11,386 bases of DNA, from positions 1 through 11,386 of the forward strand of contig DASPFV010000201.1 of the NCBI GenBank assembly GCA_035620975.1, in the 5' to 3' direction. Below the pieces are notes generated by a model. The model had not been told where the DNA came from. It made no database searches and saw only the letters and a list, made by a program, of their open reading frames with translations. This document shows, piece after piece, positions 1 to 5,640 of the stretch. The stretch's first letter is position 1. Each line of letters opens with the position of its first letter. Source of the stretch: DASPFV01 sp035620975 (GTDB lineage: Bacteria; Acidobacteriota; Vicinamibacteria; Vicinamibacterales; 2-12-FULL-66-21). A program made the position numbers and the translations under genes.

Positions 1-192
1 TGTCCCCCGGACCCCCTTATCACGCTTCCACCTCCGCCAAGGCTGCGGCGGACCTCGCCGGAGCCGGTCGCGCCCAGGTTTCCGCAAACCGCGGAGGCGG
101 ACCCCCGGCTAGCATGCGCCTGGCGCCGAGGACGGATCGGACCGTCCCGGCGGCGCGCGGCATTGGCTGATTCACCGGAGAACCCCGATCGC
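1..192. other. Non-coding left flank with small hairpins
   Basis: No gene is supported here. In the direction of the heat-shock operon this is the region after grpE, where dnaK or dnaJ often follows, but no DnaK/DnaJ-like coding is visible, so the next gene must start beyond the left edge if it exists. Three short inverted repeats can be read: TCCGCC/GGCGGA (33-38 with 47-52), GGTTT/AAACC (77-81 with 86-90), which overlaps an alternative TCCGC/GCGGA pairing (81-85 with 91-95), and GGACGG/CCGTCC (130-135 with 142-147). None is followed by a T-run on either strand, so I do not call an intrinsic terminator. They could stop or stabilise the hrcA-grpE transcript, or be copies of an extragenic palindromic repeat. 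Confidence 0.5.
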
Positions 193-738
193 CTACTCCG
201 CCCCCTTGGCCACCTTCACCATCGATGGCCGGAGCAGCCGGTCGCCCAGCATGTAGCCGCGGCGGAGCTCCCCGATCACCTCGCCGTCGCGATGGCCGGC
301 CGCCGGCTCGTACGTGACCGCCTGGTGATAGTGAGGATCGAAGTCGGCGCCAACGGCCTCGATGGGCCGGACTCCGCGCTTGCGCAGGGTCTCGAGCAGC
401 TGGCGGTGGATGAGCTCGACGCCGCGGCGATAGGTCTCGGCCCCTTCCGTGCCAGCTTCCGCCTGGAGCGCGCGCTCCAGATCGTCAATCAGCGGCAGCA
501 GCTCGATGATCAGATCGGCCGCCGCCGCTTCGCTGACGCTCAGGCGCTCGCGCTCGGTGCGTTTCCGGAAATTGTCGAACTCGGCAGTCTTCCGGAGGAG
601 CAGGTCGTAGTACTCGTCGCGCTGACGCTGGACCTCCTCGGGATCCGCCGCCGTCCCGGCCGTGCTCCCCCGGCGTCCATCGTCGGTTTCCGAGGCCCCG
701 GAGGGCGTGTTGTCGTCCATGGTGCTGTTCTGCGTCAC
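193..738 (-). CDS. grpE: GrpE, nucleotide exchange factor of the DnaK chaperone
   Basis: GrpE releases ADP from DnaK in the cytoplasm and so drives the Hsp70 folding cycle. The protein is 181 residues, close to the usual 170-200. An acidic, Asp/Glu/Gly/Thr-rich disordered N-terminus (about 1-35) is followed by a long charged helix of the dimerisation coiled coil (about 35-95, containing FDNFRKRTERE) and the C-terminal beta wing with family signatures FDPHYHQAV (about 133-141) and GELRRGYMLGDRLLRPSMV near the end. The stop is TAG. The start chosen is GTG at 738-736, which overlaps the TGA of hrcA as GTGA and suggests translational coupling. An in-frame ATG six codons later (720-718) is an alternative; neither has a strong Shine-Dalgarno site. 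It is co-transcribed with hrcA from the CIRCE-controlled promoter at 1820-1825. Identity is based on conserved motifs and operon position. Confidence 0.97.
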   Translation of the reverse strand: MTQNSTMDDNTPSGASETDDGRRGSTAGTAADPEEVQRQRDEYYDLLLRKTAEFDNFRKRTERERLSVSEAAAADLIIELLPLIDDLERALQAEAGTEGAETYRRGVELIHRQLLETLRKRGVRPIEAVGADFDPHYHQAVTYEPAAGHRDGEVIGELRRGYMLGDRLLRPSMVKVAKGAE

Positions 739-1781
739 GTTTTCGGGCCCGCCATGCGGCTGATCGCCTTCGACAGGCTCTCGACCACGTGGATGGCCCG
801 CGAATAGCGCATGCGTGTGGGGCCGATCACGCCGACGGCGCCAGAGCCGCTGCCGCTCGTGTAGCCCGACGCCACGAGGCTGAAGCGCTGCAGGTCGGGC
901 GAGTGGTGCTCGGTCCCGATGACAATCGTCAGGCCCTCACCGCCCATGTATTCGTCGAGCAGCTGCACGAGCCGGGTCTTCTCCTCGATCATCCGCAGCA
1001 GCGTGCGGAGCGTTTCCAGCGTGACGTCCGGATCGTCCGGCCCCACCTCGTCGAGCAGCAGGGACGTGCCCTGGATGTAGACGGTCGGCGCGGCGTCCAG
1101 GTGCTCGAACGTCGAGCTGGCCAGACGCAAGGCGCGAGCCATCAGCGCGTCGTAGAGCGTGCGCTCTTCGCGGAGCCGCTCCAGCACGGCCTGGCGCACC
1201 TCGAGCAGCGATTGCCCGCGGAACTCCGAGTTCAGGTAGTTGGCCGCCTCCTGGAGCTCGGTCATTTCGTACTGCTCGGCCGGCGACACCACCTTGTGCG
1301 ACACATGACCGCCTGCCCCGACCACGACCACGAGCACCTTGCCGCCATCCAGCGGCACGAAATCCAGGTGCTCGAGGGTCGTCGTGTCGGCCGCCGGCGC
1401 GATCGCGAACCCGATCTGGTGCGACGCCCGGGAGATCTCATGCGACACGTGCGAGAGGAGGTTCTCGACGGTTCCCGCCTGCCTCAGCCGCGCTTCGATC
1501 TTCGGCGTCGCGCGCGGCACGCGGCGACCGGAGAGCAGCGCGTCGACGTAGCTCCGATAACCGAGATCGGTCGGCACCCGTCCCGACGAGGTGTGCGGCT
1601 GGCGGACATAGCCATGCTCCTCGAGCCGCGCCATGATGTTGCGCAGCGTGGCCGAAGAGATACCGAAGCCGCCCCTGGCGAGCCACAGCGACGAGATGGG
1701 CTCACCCTGGTCGATATACGCCTGGACGACGGCCCCGAGAATCCGTCTATCCCGTTCCGGCAGTTCAGGATGAGTGTTCAT
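735..1781 (-). CDS. hrcA: HrcA, heat-inducible transcription repressor
   Basis: HrcA binds CIRCE operators and represses chaperone operons (hrcA-grpE-dnaK, groESL) until heat or misfolded protein titrates the GroEL that keeps it active. The 348-residue length fits the family. An N-terminal winged helix-turn-helix (about 5-75) includes ATLRNIMARLEEHGYV and PHTSSGRVPTDLGYRSYVD, both HrcA hallmarks. The middle is the GAF-like dimerisation region, and the C-terminus carries the diagnostic GVIGPTRMRYSRAIHVVE. It starts with ATG at 1781-1779, only 6 bases downstream of the CIRCE element. No separate strong Shine-Dalgarno site is present, so the ribosome-binding region must overlap the operator. The stop overlaps the grpE start. 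The gene is almost certainly autoregulated. Confidence 0.97.
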   Translation of the reverse strand: MNTHPELPERDRRILGAVVQAYIDQGEPISSLWLARGGFGISSATLRNIMARLEEHGYVRQPHTSSGRVPTDLGYRSYVDALLSGRRVPRATPKIEARLRQAGTVENLLSHVSHEISRASHQIGFAIAPAADTTTLEHLDFVPLDGGKVLVVVVGAGGHVSHKVVSPAEQYEMTELQEAANYLNSEFRGQSLLEVRQAVLERLREERTLYDALMARALRLASSTFEHLDAAPTVYIQGTSLLLDEVGPDDPDVTLETLRTLLRMIEEKTRLVQLLDEYMGGEGLTIVIGTEHHSPDLQRFSLVASGYTSGSGSGAVGVIGPTRMRYSRAIHVVESLSKAISRMAGPKT

Positions 1782-1787
1782 GAGCTG

Positions 1788-1814
1788 TTAGCACTCGGCC
1801 GCCGCGACTGCTAA
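1788..1814 (-). promoter_or_regulatory. CIRCE operator (HrcA binding site)
   Basis: The inverted repeat reads TTAGCACTC-N9-GACTGCTAA on the plus strand. The CIRCE consensus is TTAGCACTC-N9-GAGTGCTAA, so 17 of the 18 arm positions match and the 9-base spacer is exact. It lies between the -10 box and the hrcA start codon, so it should overlap the transcription start and be the first part of the mRNA leader. This is the classical arrangement for HrcA repression. Confidence 0.96.
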
Positions 1815-1819
1815 GGGGC

Positions 1820-1825
1820 ATTATA
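1820..1825 (-). promoter_or_regulatory. -10 promoter box of the hrcA-grpE operon
   Basis: Reading the minus strand there is a perfect TATAAT, about 6 bases before the CIRCE element, which puts the expected transcription start at the edge of CIRCE (about 1812-1814). The box is built from the last codon and stop of the upstream amidohydrolase gene (ATA TAA). It sits inside a 13-base inverted repeat GGCAT-TAT-ATGCC (1817-1829). No good -35 match to TTGACA is found at spacings of 16-18 bases, so the -35 contact is uncertain. Confidence 0.7.
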
Positions 1826-3152
1826 TGCCAACCCCACTGCGGCCCATCAGCTCCTTCGCCGCAAGTGTCGCGTCCTCAACCACTTGCTTTTCGTCCATCC
1901 GGGTCAGCGCGAAGTCGTCCACCAGGATCTCGCCGTCCACCATCGTCATCCGTATATCGGTTCCGCGCGCGGCGTACACGATGGTGGACCACGGGTCCAG
2001 GTCGGGGGAGAGGTGGGCGCGGTCGCGCTCGACCAGGATGAGGTCGGCGCGCTTGCCCGGCTCGATGGATCCCACCTCGTGCTCGAGGCCGAGCGCGCGC
2101 GCCCCCTCGCGCGTGGCCATCCAGAGCACGTCGCGCGCGGTCAGCGCGCCCGGACCCTCGCGGACGGCCTGGAGCGTGGCCGCCAGCCGCATCTCGTCGA
2201 ACATGTCGAGCCGGTTGTTGCACGCCGCGCCGTCGGCGCCCAGCGAGACGGAGATCCCGCGGCGCCGCATCTCGACGACGGGGGCGATTCCCGAGCCCAG
2301 CTTCAGGTTGGAGCCGGGGCAGTGCATCACCTTGACGCCGCGCTCCGCGATCAGCGCCTGCTCGGCCTCGTCCACCCAGACGCAGTGCGCGGCGCAGAGG
2401 TGCGGCCCTGCCAGGCCGGTGGCCGCGAGGTATCCGAGATTCGGGAGGCCGCCGGAGAGCCGCCGGACGACGTCGACTTCGTCGCGCGACTCGGAGGCGT
2501 GCGTGTGGACGATCACCCCGTCGGATGCGGAGAGCGCCGCGACGGCCTCCAGCAGCTCGCGCGAGCACGAGACGGCGAACCGCGGCGCGAACGCCGCACG
2601 AAGCCGGCCGTCGGCCGCGCCCTCCCACCGCCGCCGTAACGCGACGCTCTCGTCGAGCGACGCGCGCGTCTCCTCGCGCAGCCGCGCCGGCACCTCGTCG
2701 TCGAAGTCCATCATGCACTTGCCGACGGTCGCCCTGAGCCCGATCTCTGCCAGCGTCTCGAAGACCACGTCGGTATCGTGAACGGTCTCCATCGTCAGCG
2801 CCGCGGTCGTGCCCGAGAGGAGCAGCTCGGCCGCCGCCAGCCGTGTCGCGGCGCGAAGCGTCAGGGGGGTGTGCGCCGCCTCCATCGGCCAGATGCGCCG
2901 CCGCAGCCATTCGAGCAGCGGCATGTCGTCCGCCGTGCTGCGGAACAGCGTCTGGCAGAGATGCACGTGCGTCTGGATGAAGCCGGGGAGGAGATAGGCG
3001 CCCCGGGCGTTGACGATCCGGTCGAACGGCCGTTCAGGTTCGGTTCCGACGGAGGCGATCCGGCCGTTCTCGACGGACACCGCTCCCTCGAGGACGTCTC
3101 CCGCGTCGTTCAGGGTGAGGATCGTCGCGTTTCGGATCAGGGTCGAGAACAG
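1821..3152 (-). CDS. Amidohydrolase, 5'-deoxyadenosine / MTA / SAH deaminase-like (COG0402 family)
   Basis: A metal-dependent deaminase of the ATZ/TRZ (cytosine/adenosine deaminase-like) amidohydrolase family. Family members hydrolytically deaminate adenosine-type nucleosides or guanine-like bases in the cytoplasm. Visible metal and catalytic residues, in 443-residue numbering, are HVH (62-64), the HTHASE block (His218, Glu221), AHC (His256) and GADGAACNN (Asp307). HLCQTLFRSTADDMPLLEWL and METVHDT resemble, from memory, proteins annotated as 5'-deoxyadenosine deaminase; the exact substrate is not proven. The only ATG/GTG/TTG start in frame is GTG at 3080-3078, but 24 codons upstream encode a typical family N-terminus (LIRNATILTLNDAG). 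The start is therefore placed at CTG 3152-3150, directly after the xdhC TAG, with AGCAGG (3161-3166) 8 bases upstream; CTG at 3140-3138 is another option. Coupled to xdhC. Confidence 0.88.
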   Translation of the reverse strand: MFSTLIRNATILTLNDAGDVLEGAVSVENGRIASVGTEPERPFDRIVNARGAYLLPGFIQTHVHLCQTLFRSTADDMPLLEWLRRRIWPMEAAHTPLTLRAATRLAAAELLLSGTTAALTMETVHDTDVVFETLAEIGLRATVGKCMMDFDDEVPARLREETRASLDESVALRRRWEGAADGRLRAAFAPRFAVSCSRELLEAVAALSASDGVIVHTHASESRDEVDVVRRLSGGLPNLGYLAATGLAGPHLCAAHCVWVDEAEQALIAERGVKVMHCPGSNLKLGSGIAPVVEMRRRGISVSLGADGAACNNRLDMFDEMRLAATLQAVREGPGALTARDVLWMATREGARALGLEHEVGSIEPGKRADLILVERDRAHLSPDLDPWSTIVYAARGTDIRMTMVDGEILVDDFALTRMDEKQVVEDATLAAKELMGRSGVGI

Positions 3153-3980
3153 CTACGTGACCTGCTGCTTCGGGCGGGTCGCGCTCATCGAGGCGGCGCC
3201 CACGTCCACGCCGCGGCGGACGGCAATCAGCTCCGCCAGGATGCTGACGGCGATCTCGGCTGGCGTGACGGCGCCGATGTCGAGACCGATGGGCGCGTGC
3301 GTGCGCTGGAGGCACTCGGCGGGCATGCCTTCGGCGGCCAGCGCGTCGAAGATCCGGACGACCTTGGCGCGGCTGCCGATGAGCCCCAGGTACTTGAGGT
3401 CGCGCGCCGCCAGCGCGCGCATCGCGTCGAGGTCGTGCTGGTGGCCGCGCGTGACGACGACGACGTAGGCGGAGGCGGGGAGGTCGGCGGCGTGGAGCCA
3501 CTCGGCGATCGGCTCGACGCGCACCTCGTCGGCCGCGGGGAAGCGCTCGCGGTTCGCGAACTTCTCGCGATCGTCCACGACGTGGACCCTGAACCCCGCG
3601 TCGACGGCGATCTTCGCCAGATGGAAGCCGACGTGACCGGCGCCGATCACGTACAGCCGCGGCGAGGGCAGCAGCGGGTCGACGTGGACGTCCATCTGCC
3701 CGCCGCAGATGAGCCCGTTCTCCTGAGCGAAGTCGTCGTTCAACTCGTAGTGCAGCAGCGCGGACCGGCCTGACGAGAGCGCCTCGCGCGCCTTCCAGAA
3801 CGCGTCGTTCTCGTAGCAGCCGCCGCCGATGGTGCCGACGGTCCGGCCGTCGGCGTAGACGAGCATTTTCGCGCCGGTCCGCTGCGGTGTCGAGCCTTTT
3901 GCGCGCACGACGGTCACGAGGGCGACGGCTTCGCCACGCCCGAGCGCCTCGGCCGCCGCGGTGAGGACATCTTCGTTCAG
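3153..3980 (-). CDS. XdhC/CoxI-family protein (molybdoenzyme maturation factor)
   Basis: XdhC/CoxI proteins bind the molybdenum cofactor and help sulfurate and insert it into xanthine dehydrogenase-type hydroxylases. Signatures in order: GSTPQRTGAKMLV and GTIGGGCYEND in the N-terminal XdhC_CoxI domain, CGGQMDV, then a Rossmann domain starting YVIGAGHVG, with VVDDRE, VVVVTRGHQHD, YLGLIGSRAK and a C-terminal block with HAPIGLDIGAVTPAEIAVSI. With the CTG start it is 275 residues. The only conventional start in frame is GTG at 3917-3915, but that cuts the first 21 residues (LNEDVLTAAAEALGRGEAVA), which look like a normal family N-terminus. The CTG at 3980-3978 overlaps the TGA of the upstream isomerase gene and has GAGG (3988-3991) 7 bases upstream. 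No xdhA/xdhB partner lies in the window; the neighbouring deaminase suggests a purine context. Confidence 0.9.
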   Translation of the reverse strand: MNEDVLTAAAEALGRGEAVALVTVVRAKGSTPQRTGAKMLVYADGRTVGTIGGGCYENDAFWKAREALSSGRSALLHYELNDDFAQENGLICGGQMDVHVDPLLPSPRLYVIGAGHVGFHLAKIAVDAGFRVHVVDDREKFANRERFPAADEVRVEPIAEWLHAADLPASAYVVVVTRGHQHDLDAMRALAARDLKYLGLIGSRAKVVRIFDALAAEGMPAECLQRTHAPIGLDIGAVTPAEIAVSILAELIAVRRGVDVGAASMSATRPKQQVT

Positions 3981-5011
3981 ACGAGCACCTCGATCCGGGC
4001 CTTCTGTTTCAACCCCTGGACGAAGACGTCGGCGCGCTCCTGCTTCCGCTGATCGGTCAGGAACCGCTTCACGCGCTCGCTGACCTCTTCGAGCGGTACG
4101 GCCGACGCAGCCTTCCGATCCGTCACCTTGATGACGTGATAGCCGAACTCGGTGGTCACGACATCGCTGATCTCGCCGGGCTGGAGCGCGAAAGCCGCCT
4201 GGTCGAACTCGGGCACCATGCGGCCGCGGCCGAAGAAGTCCAGATCGCCGCCGGCCGACGCGCTGCCGTCCTGCGAGTGCTGGCGGGCGAGCGCGGCGAA
4301 GTCCTCGCCGGCCTTGGCCTGCTTGTGAATGGCCTCGATCTTCTCGCGCGCCGCCGTCCTGGCCGCCTCATCCGCGGCTTTGTCGACCATGATCAGGATG
4401 TGGCTGGCGCGGACGGCCTCGCCGCGCTGGAACTTGTCGGGGTTCCTGTCGTAGAACTCGCGGGCGTCGGCGTCGGTCGCCGGCTGCGCCGTCGAGACCT
4501 CGCCCTCCATCATCTTGCTTATCACCAGGTCGGCGCGCGCATCGGCGCGCAGCCGATCGAGGGTCATGCTGCGCTCGGCGAGCGCCTTCTCGAACGCGCC
4601 CTCGTCCGGGAACTGGCCGCGCATCGCGGTCAGCCGCAACTCGACTTCGGCATCGGTGACCGTGACGTTGCGGGCTCTGGCTTCCTGCTGCAGCAGGGTG
4701 TACGTGATGAGCCGATCGAGCGCGCCCCGAAGGACCTCGTCGCGGCGGTCGGCCGGAACAGGACCGCTCCCCAGCTCCATGTTGCGAACCATCAGGTCGA
4801 GGTCGGCCCTGTGGAGCTCTTCGCCATTGACGCGCGCGAGCACGTCCGGCAGGTCCGTGGGCATGGGCTTCGGCGGCTCGGGCGGCTGCGGGGCCGCCGG
4901 CGCCTGCGGCGGCGGTTCCGTTCCGGTGGTCTCGGCCGCAGAGTTCTGGCAGGCGGCGCCGGCCAGGGTGAGAAGCAGGATGAGAGCAGTCGTTGATGGT
5001 GATCTGGACAA
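3977..5011 (-). CDS. SurA/PpiC-type parvulin peptidyl-prolyl isomerase, probable lipoprotein
   Basis: An envelope foldase expected to catalyse cis-trans isomerisation of prolyl bonds and to chaperone exported or outer-membrane proteins. The 344-residue protein has an N-terminal hydrophobic signal (about 8-20) ending GAAC with Cys21. This fits a lipoprotein signal, although -3 is Gly rather than the usual Leu. A proline-rich linker (about 33-52) and a helical SurA_N-like domain (about 55-190) follow. The parvulin domain (about 200-298) starts at RASHILI (His204), contains SQDGSASAGGDLDFFGRGRM and ends at FGYHVIKV (His292). A charged helical tail completes it. The start is TTG at 5011-5009; an in-frame TGA at 5023-5021 rules out a longer protein, and the Shine-Dalgarno site is weak (GAG about 8 bases upstream). 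It is the first gene of the unit with the XdhC-like and deaminase genes. Confidence 0.92.
   Translation of the reverse strand: MSRSPSTTALILLLTLAGAACQNSAAETTGTEPPPQAPAAPQPPEPPKPMPTDLPDVLARVNGEELHRADLDLMVRNMELGSGPVPADRRDEVLRGALDRLITYTLLQQEARARNVTVTDAEVELRLTAMRGQFPDEGAFEKALAERSMTLDRLRADARADLVISKMMEGEVSTAQPATDADAREFYDRNPDKFQRGEAVRASHILIMVDKAADEAARTAAREKIEAIHKQAKAGEDFAALARQHSQDGSASAGGDLDFFGRGRMVPEFDQAAFALQPGEISDVVTTEFGYHVIKVTDRKAASAVPLEEVSERVKRFLTDQRKQERADVFVQGLKQKARIEVLV
3988..3991 (-). promoter_or_regulatory. Shine-Dalgarno site supporting a CTG start of the xdhC-like gene
   Basis: On the minus strand GAGG lies 7 bases before the CTG at 3980-3978 and inside the last codons of the upstream isomerase gene. 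This is ideal spacing for initiation at the CTG. No comparable site precedes the later GTG at 3917. Confidence 0.5.
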
Positions 5012-5100
5012 AAGGGTTTCTCAGTTCTTTCCGCAGCCCGCGGTCAACGCGGCTCCGGCAGGCTCCCCACGTTGGCTTCCATTGTACAGGCGCTCGGGGG

Positions 5101-5179
5101 TTCTGGCTCCAGGGGTCACACCTCGCGTCAGCGGGACCATTGCAAGCATGTCGGCCCGCTAGCGGCCCGGCCGGACGCG
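5101..5179 (+). repeat. Possible third, diverged copy of the 58-bp intergenic repeat
   Basis: Compared with 5294-5366 in the same orientation, the blocks TCAGCGGG, AAGC, GTCGG and the 12-base CGGCCGGACGCG occur in the same order at a constant offset of 187-188 bases, but the sequence between them differs (24 of 37 positions identical over 5122-5158). In such GC-rich DNA this is suggestive rather than firm. Confidence 0.35.
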
Positions 5180-5184
5180 ATCGC

Positions 5185-5240
5185 GACATCTTCGTTCAGA
5201 CGAGCACCTCGATCGCTTCTGTTTCGATCCCTGGGCGAAC
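5185..5240 (-). pseudogene. Duplicated remnant of the ppiC tail / xdhC start junction
   Basis: Bases 5185-5214 are identical over 30 bases to 3966-3995, which covers the last codons and TGA of the isomerase gene together with the GAGG site and first codons of the xdhC-like gene. After a 4-base deletion the match continues (5215-5239 against 4000-4024, 21 of 25 identical). The deletion shifts the isomerase frame, so on the minus strand only the final IEVLV-stop is still in phase (stop at 5196-5198). It ends 174 bases upstream of the intact isomerase start. This is probably the scar of a tandem duplication or of a lost paralogue. Confidence 0.75.
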
Positions 5241-5293
5241 GCGGTCGTCGAGACGGACAGCGCTCCTCAGTTCTTCAGAATCCGGGCTCTCGC

Positions 5294-5366
5294 TACTGGA
5301 CAGCGGGGTCTCGGCTCAGCGGGTTGCGCCGAAGCCCGTCGGGCCGCGGCGCCTCGGCCGGACGCG
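5294..5366 (+). repeat. Imperfect 58-bp intergenic repeat, copy 1
   Basis: Bases 5295-5352 match the reverse complement of 5548-5605 at 48 of 58 positions without gaps, including an exact ACTGGACAGC at one end and a 15-base exact block GTCGGGCCGCGGCGC at the other. Similarity continues weakly past the core, around an A-run near 5370-5380. Copies 1 and 2 face each other across about 195 bases. It may be a dispersed extragenic repeat family or the end remnants of a small mobile element; no transposase is present. Confidence 0.75.
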
Positions 5367-5547
5367 CGGAAAAACGCACCTCCGGCGATGGCCTCACGAT
5401 GGCCGCTCCGGCTCGGGTGATCCGAGGGCCGGTGCCCAATCGGTTGGGCGGATGGGTGGGTCGAGCGGCGGTGACGAAACAGCGCCTCCGCGGGTCGAAA
5501 CGCCTCCGGTGCCTTTTTCGAACTGACGCAGTCGCGCTGGCCGCATC

Positions 5548-5605
5548 GCGCCGCGGCCCGACAGGCTCCGGCGTAACCCGCCAACCAGAGACTTGGCTGT
5601 CCAGT
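5548..5605 (-). repeat. Imperfect 58-bp intergenic repeat, copy 2 (inverted)
   Basis: This is the inverted partner of 5295-5352, with 48 of 58 positions identical and no gaps. It lies 30 bases downstream of the penicillin-binding protein stop codon, so it falls in the 3' region of that transcript. Confidence 0.75.
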
Positions 5606-5625
5606 TCGCGAGAGCGGCGAGCGCA

Positions 5626-5640
5626 GCTGAGGCGCTCAGC
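5626..5640. repeat. Perfect inverted repeat overlapping the PBP stop codon
   Basis: GCTGAG-GCG-CTCAGC forms a 6-bp stem with a 3-base loop and includes the TGA stop (5636-5638) of the penicillin-binding protein gene. There is no T-run after it in the transcription direction, so it is not a standard intrinsic terminator. Confidence 0.45.

Larger units (their letters stand above)
5012..5635. other. Intergenic region with repeats and gene remnant
   Basis: This 624-base gap separates the penicillin-binding protein from the isomerase, both on the minus strand. I find no frame with a recognisable protein. It holds a partial copy of the ppiC/xdhC junction (5185-5240), two opposed copies of a 58-bp repeat and a weaker third. 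A 10-bp palindrome CCGCTAGCGG is at 5156-5165. The promoter of the isomerase unit must lie here or further upstream, but no convincing -35/-10 pair was seen. Confidence 0.55.

Noticed and set aside
20..163. Small minus-strand open frame of 47 codons after grpE (or four codons longer from GTG at 175)
   Set aside because: No Shine-Dalgarno site, Ala/Arg/Pro-rich composition expected of GC-rich non-coding DNA, and it runs through several palindromes. No similarity recognised.
163..807. Plus-strand open frame opposite grpE
   Set aside because: Antisense to grpE and the hrcA end, both with clear family motifs.
5626..5640. Intrinsic terminator of the PBP gene
   Set aside because: The stem is only 6 bp, overlaps the stop codon and lacks a following T-run in the transcription direction.
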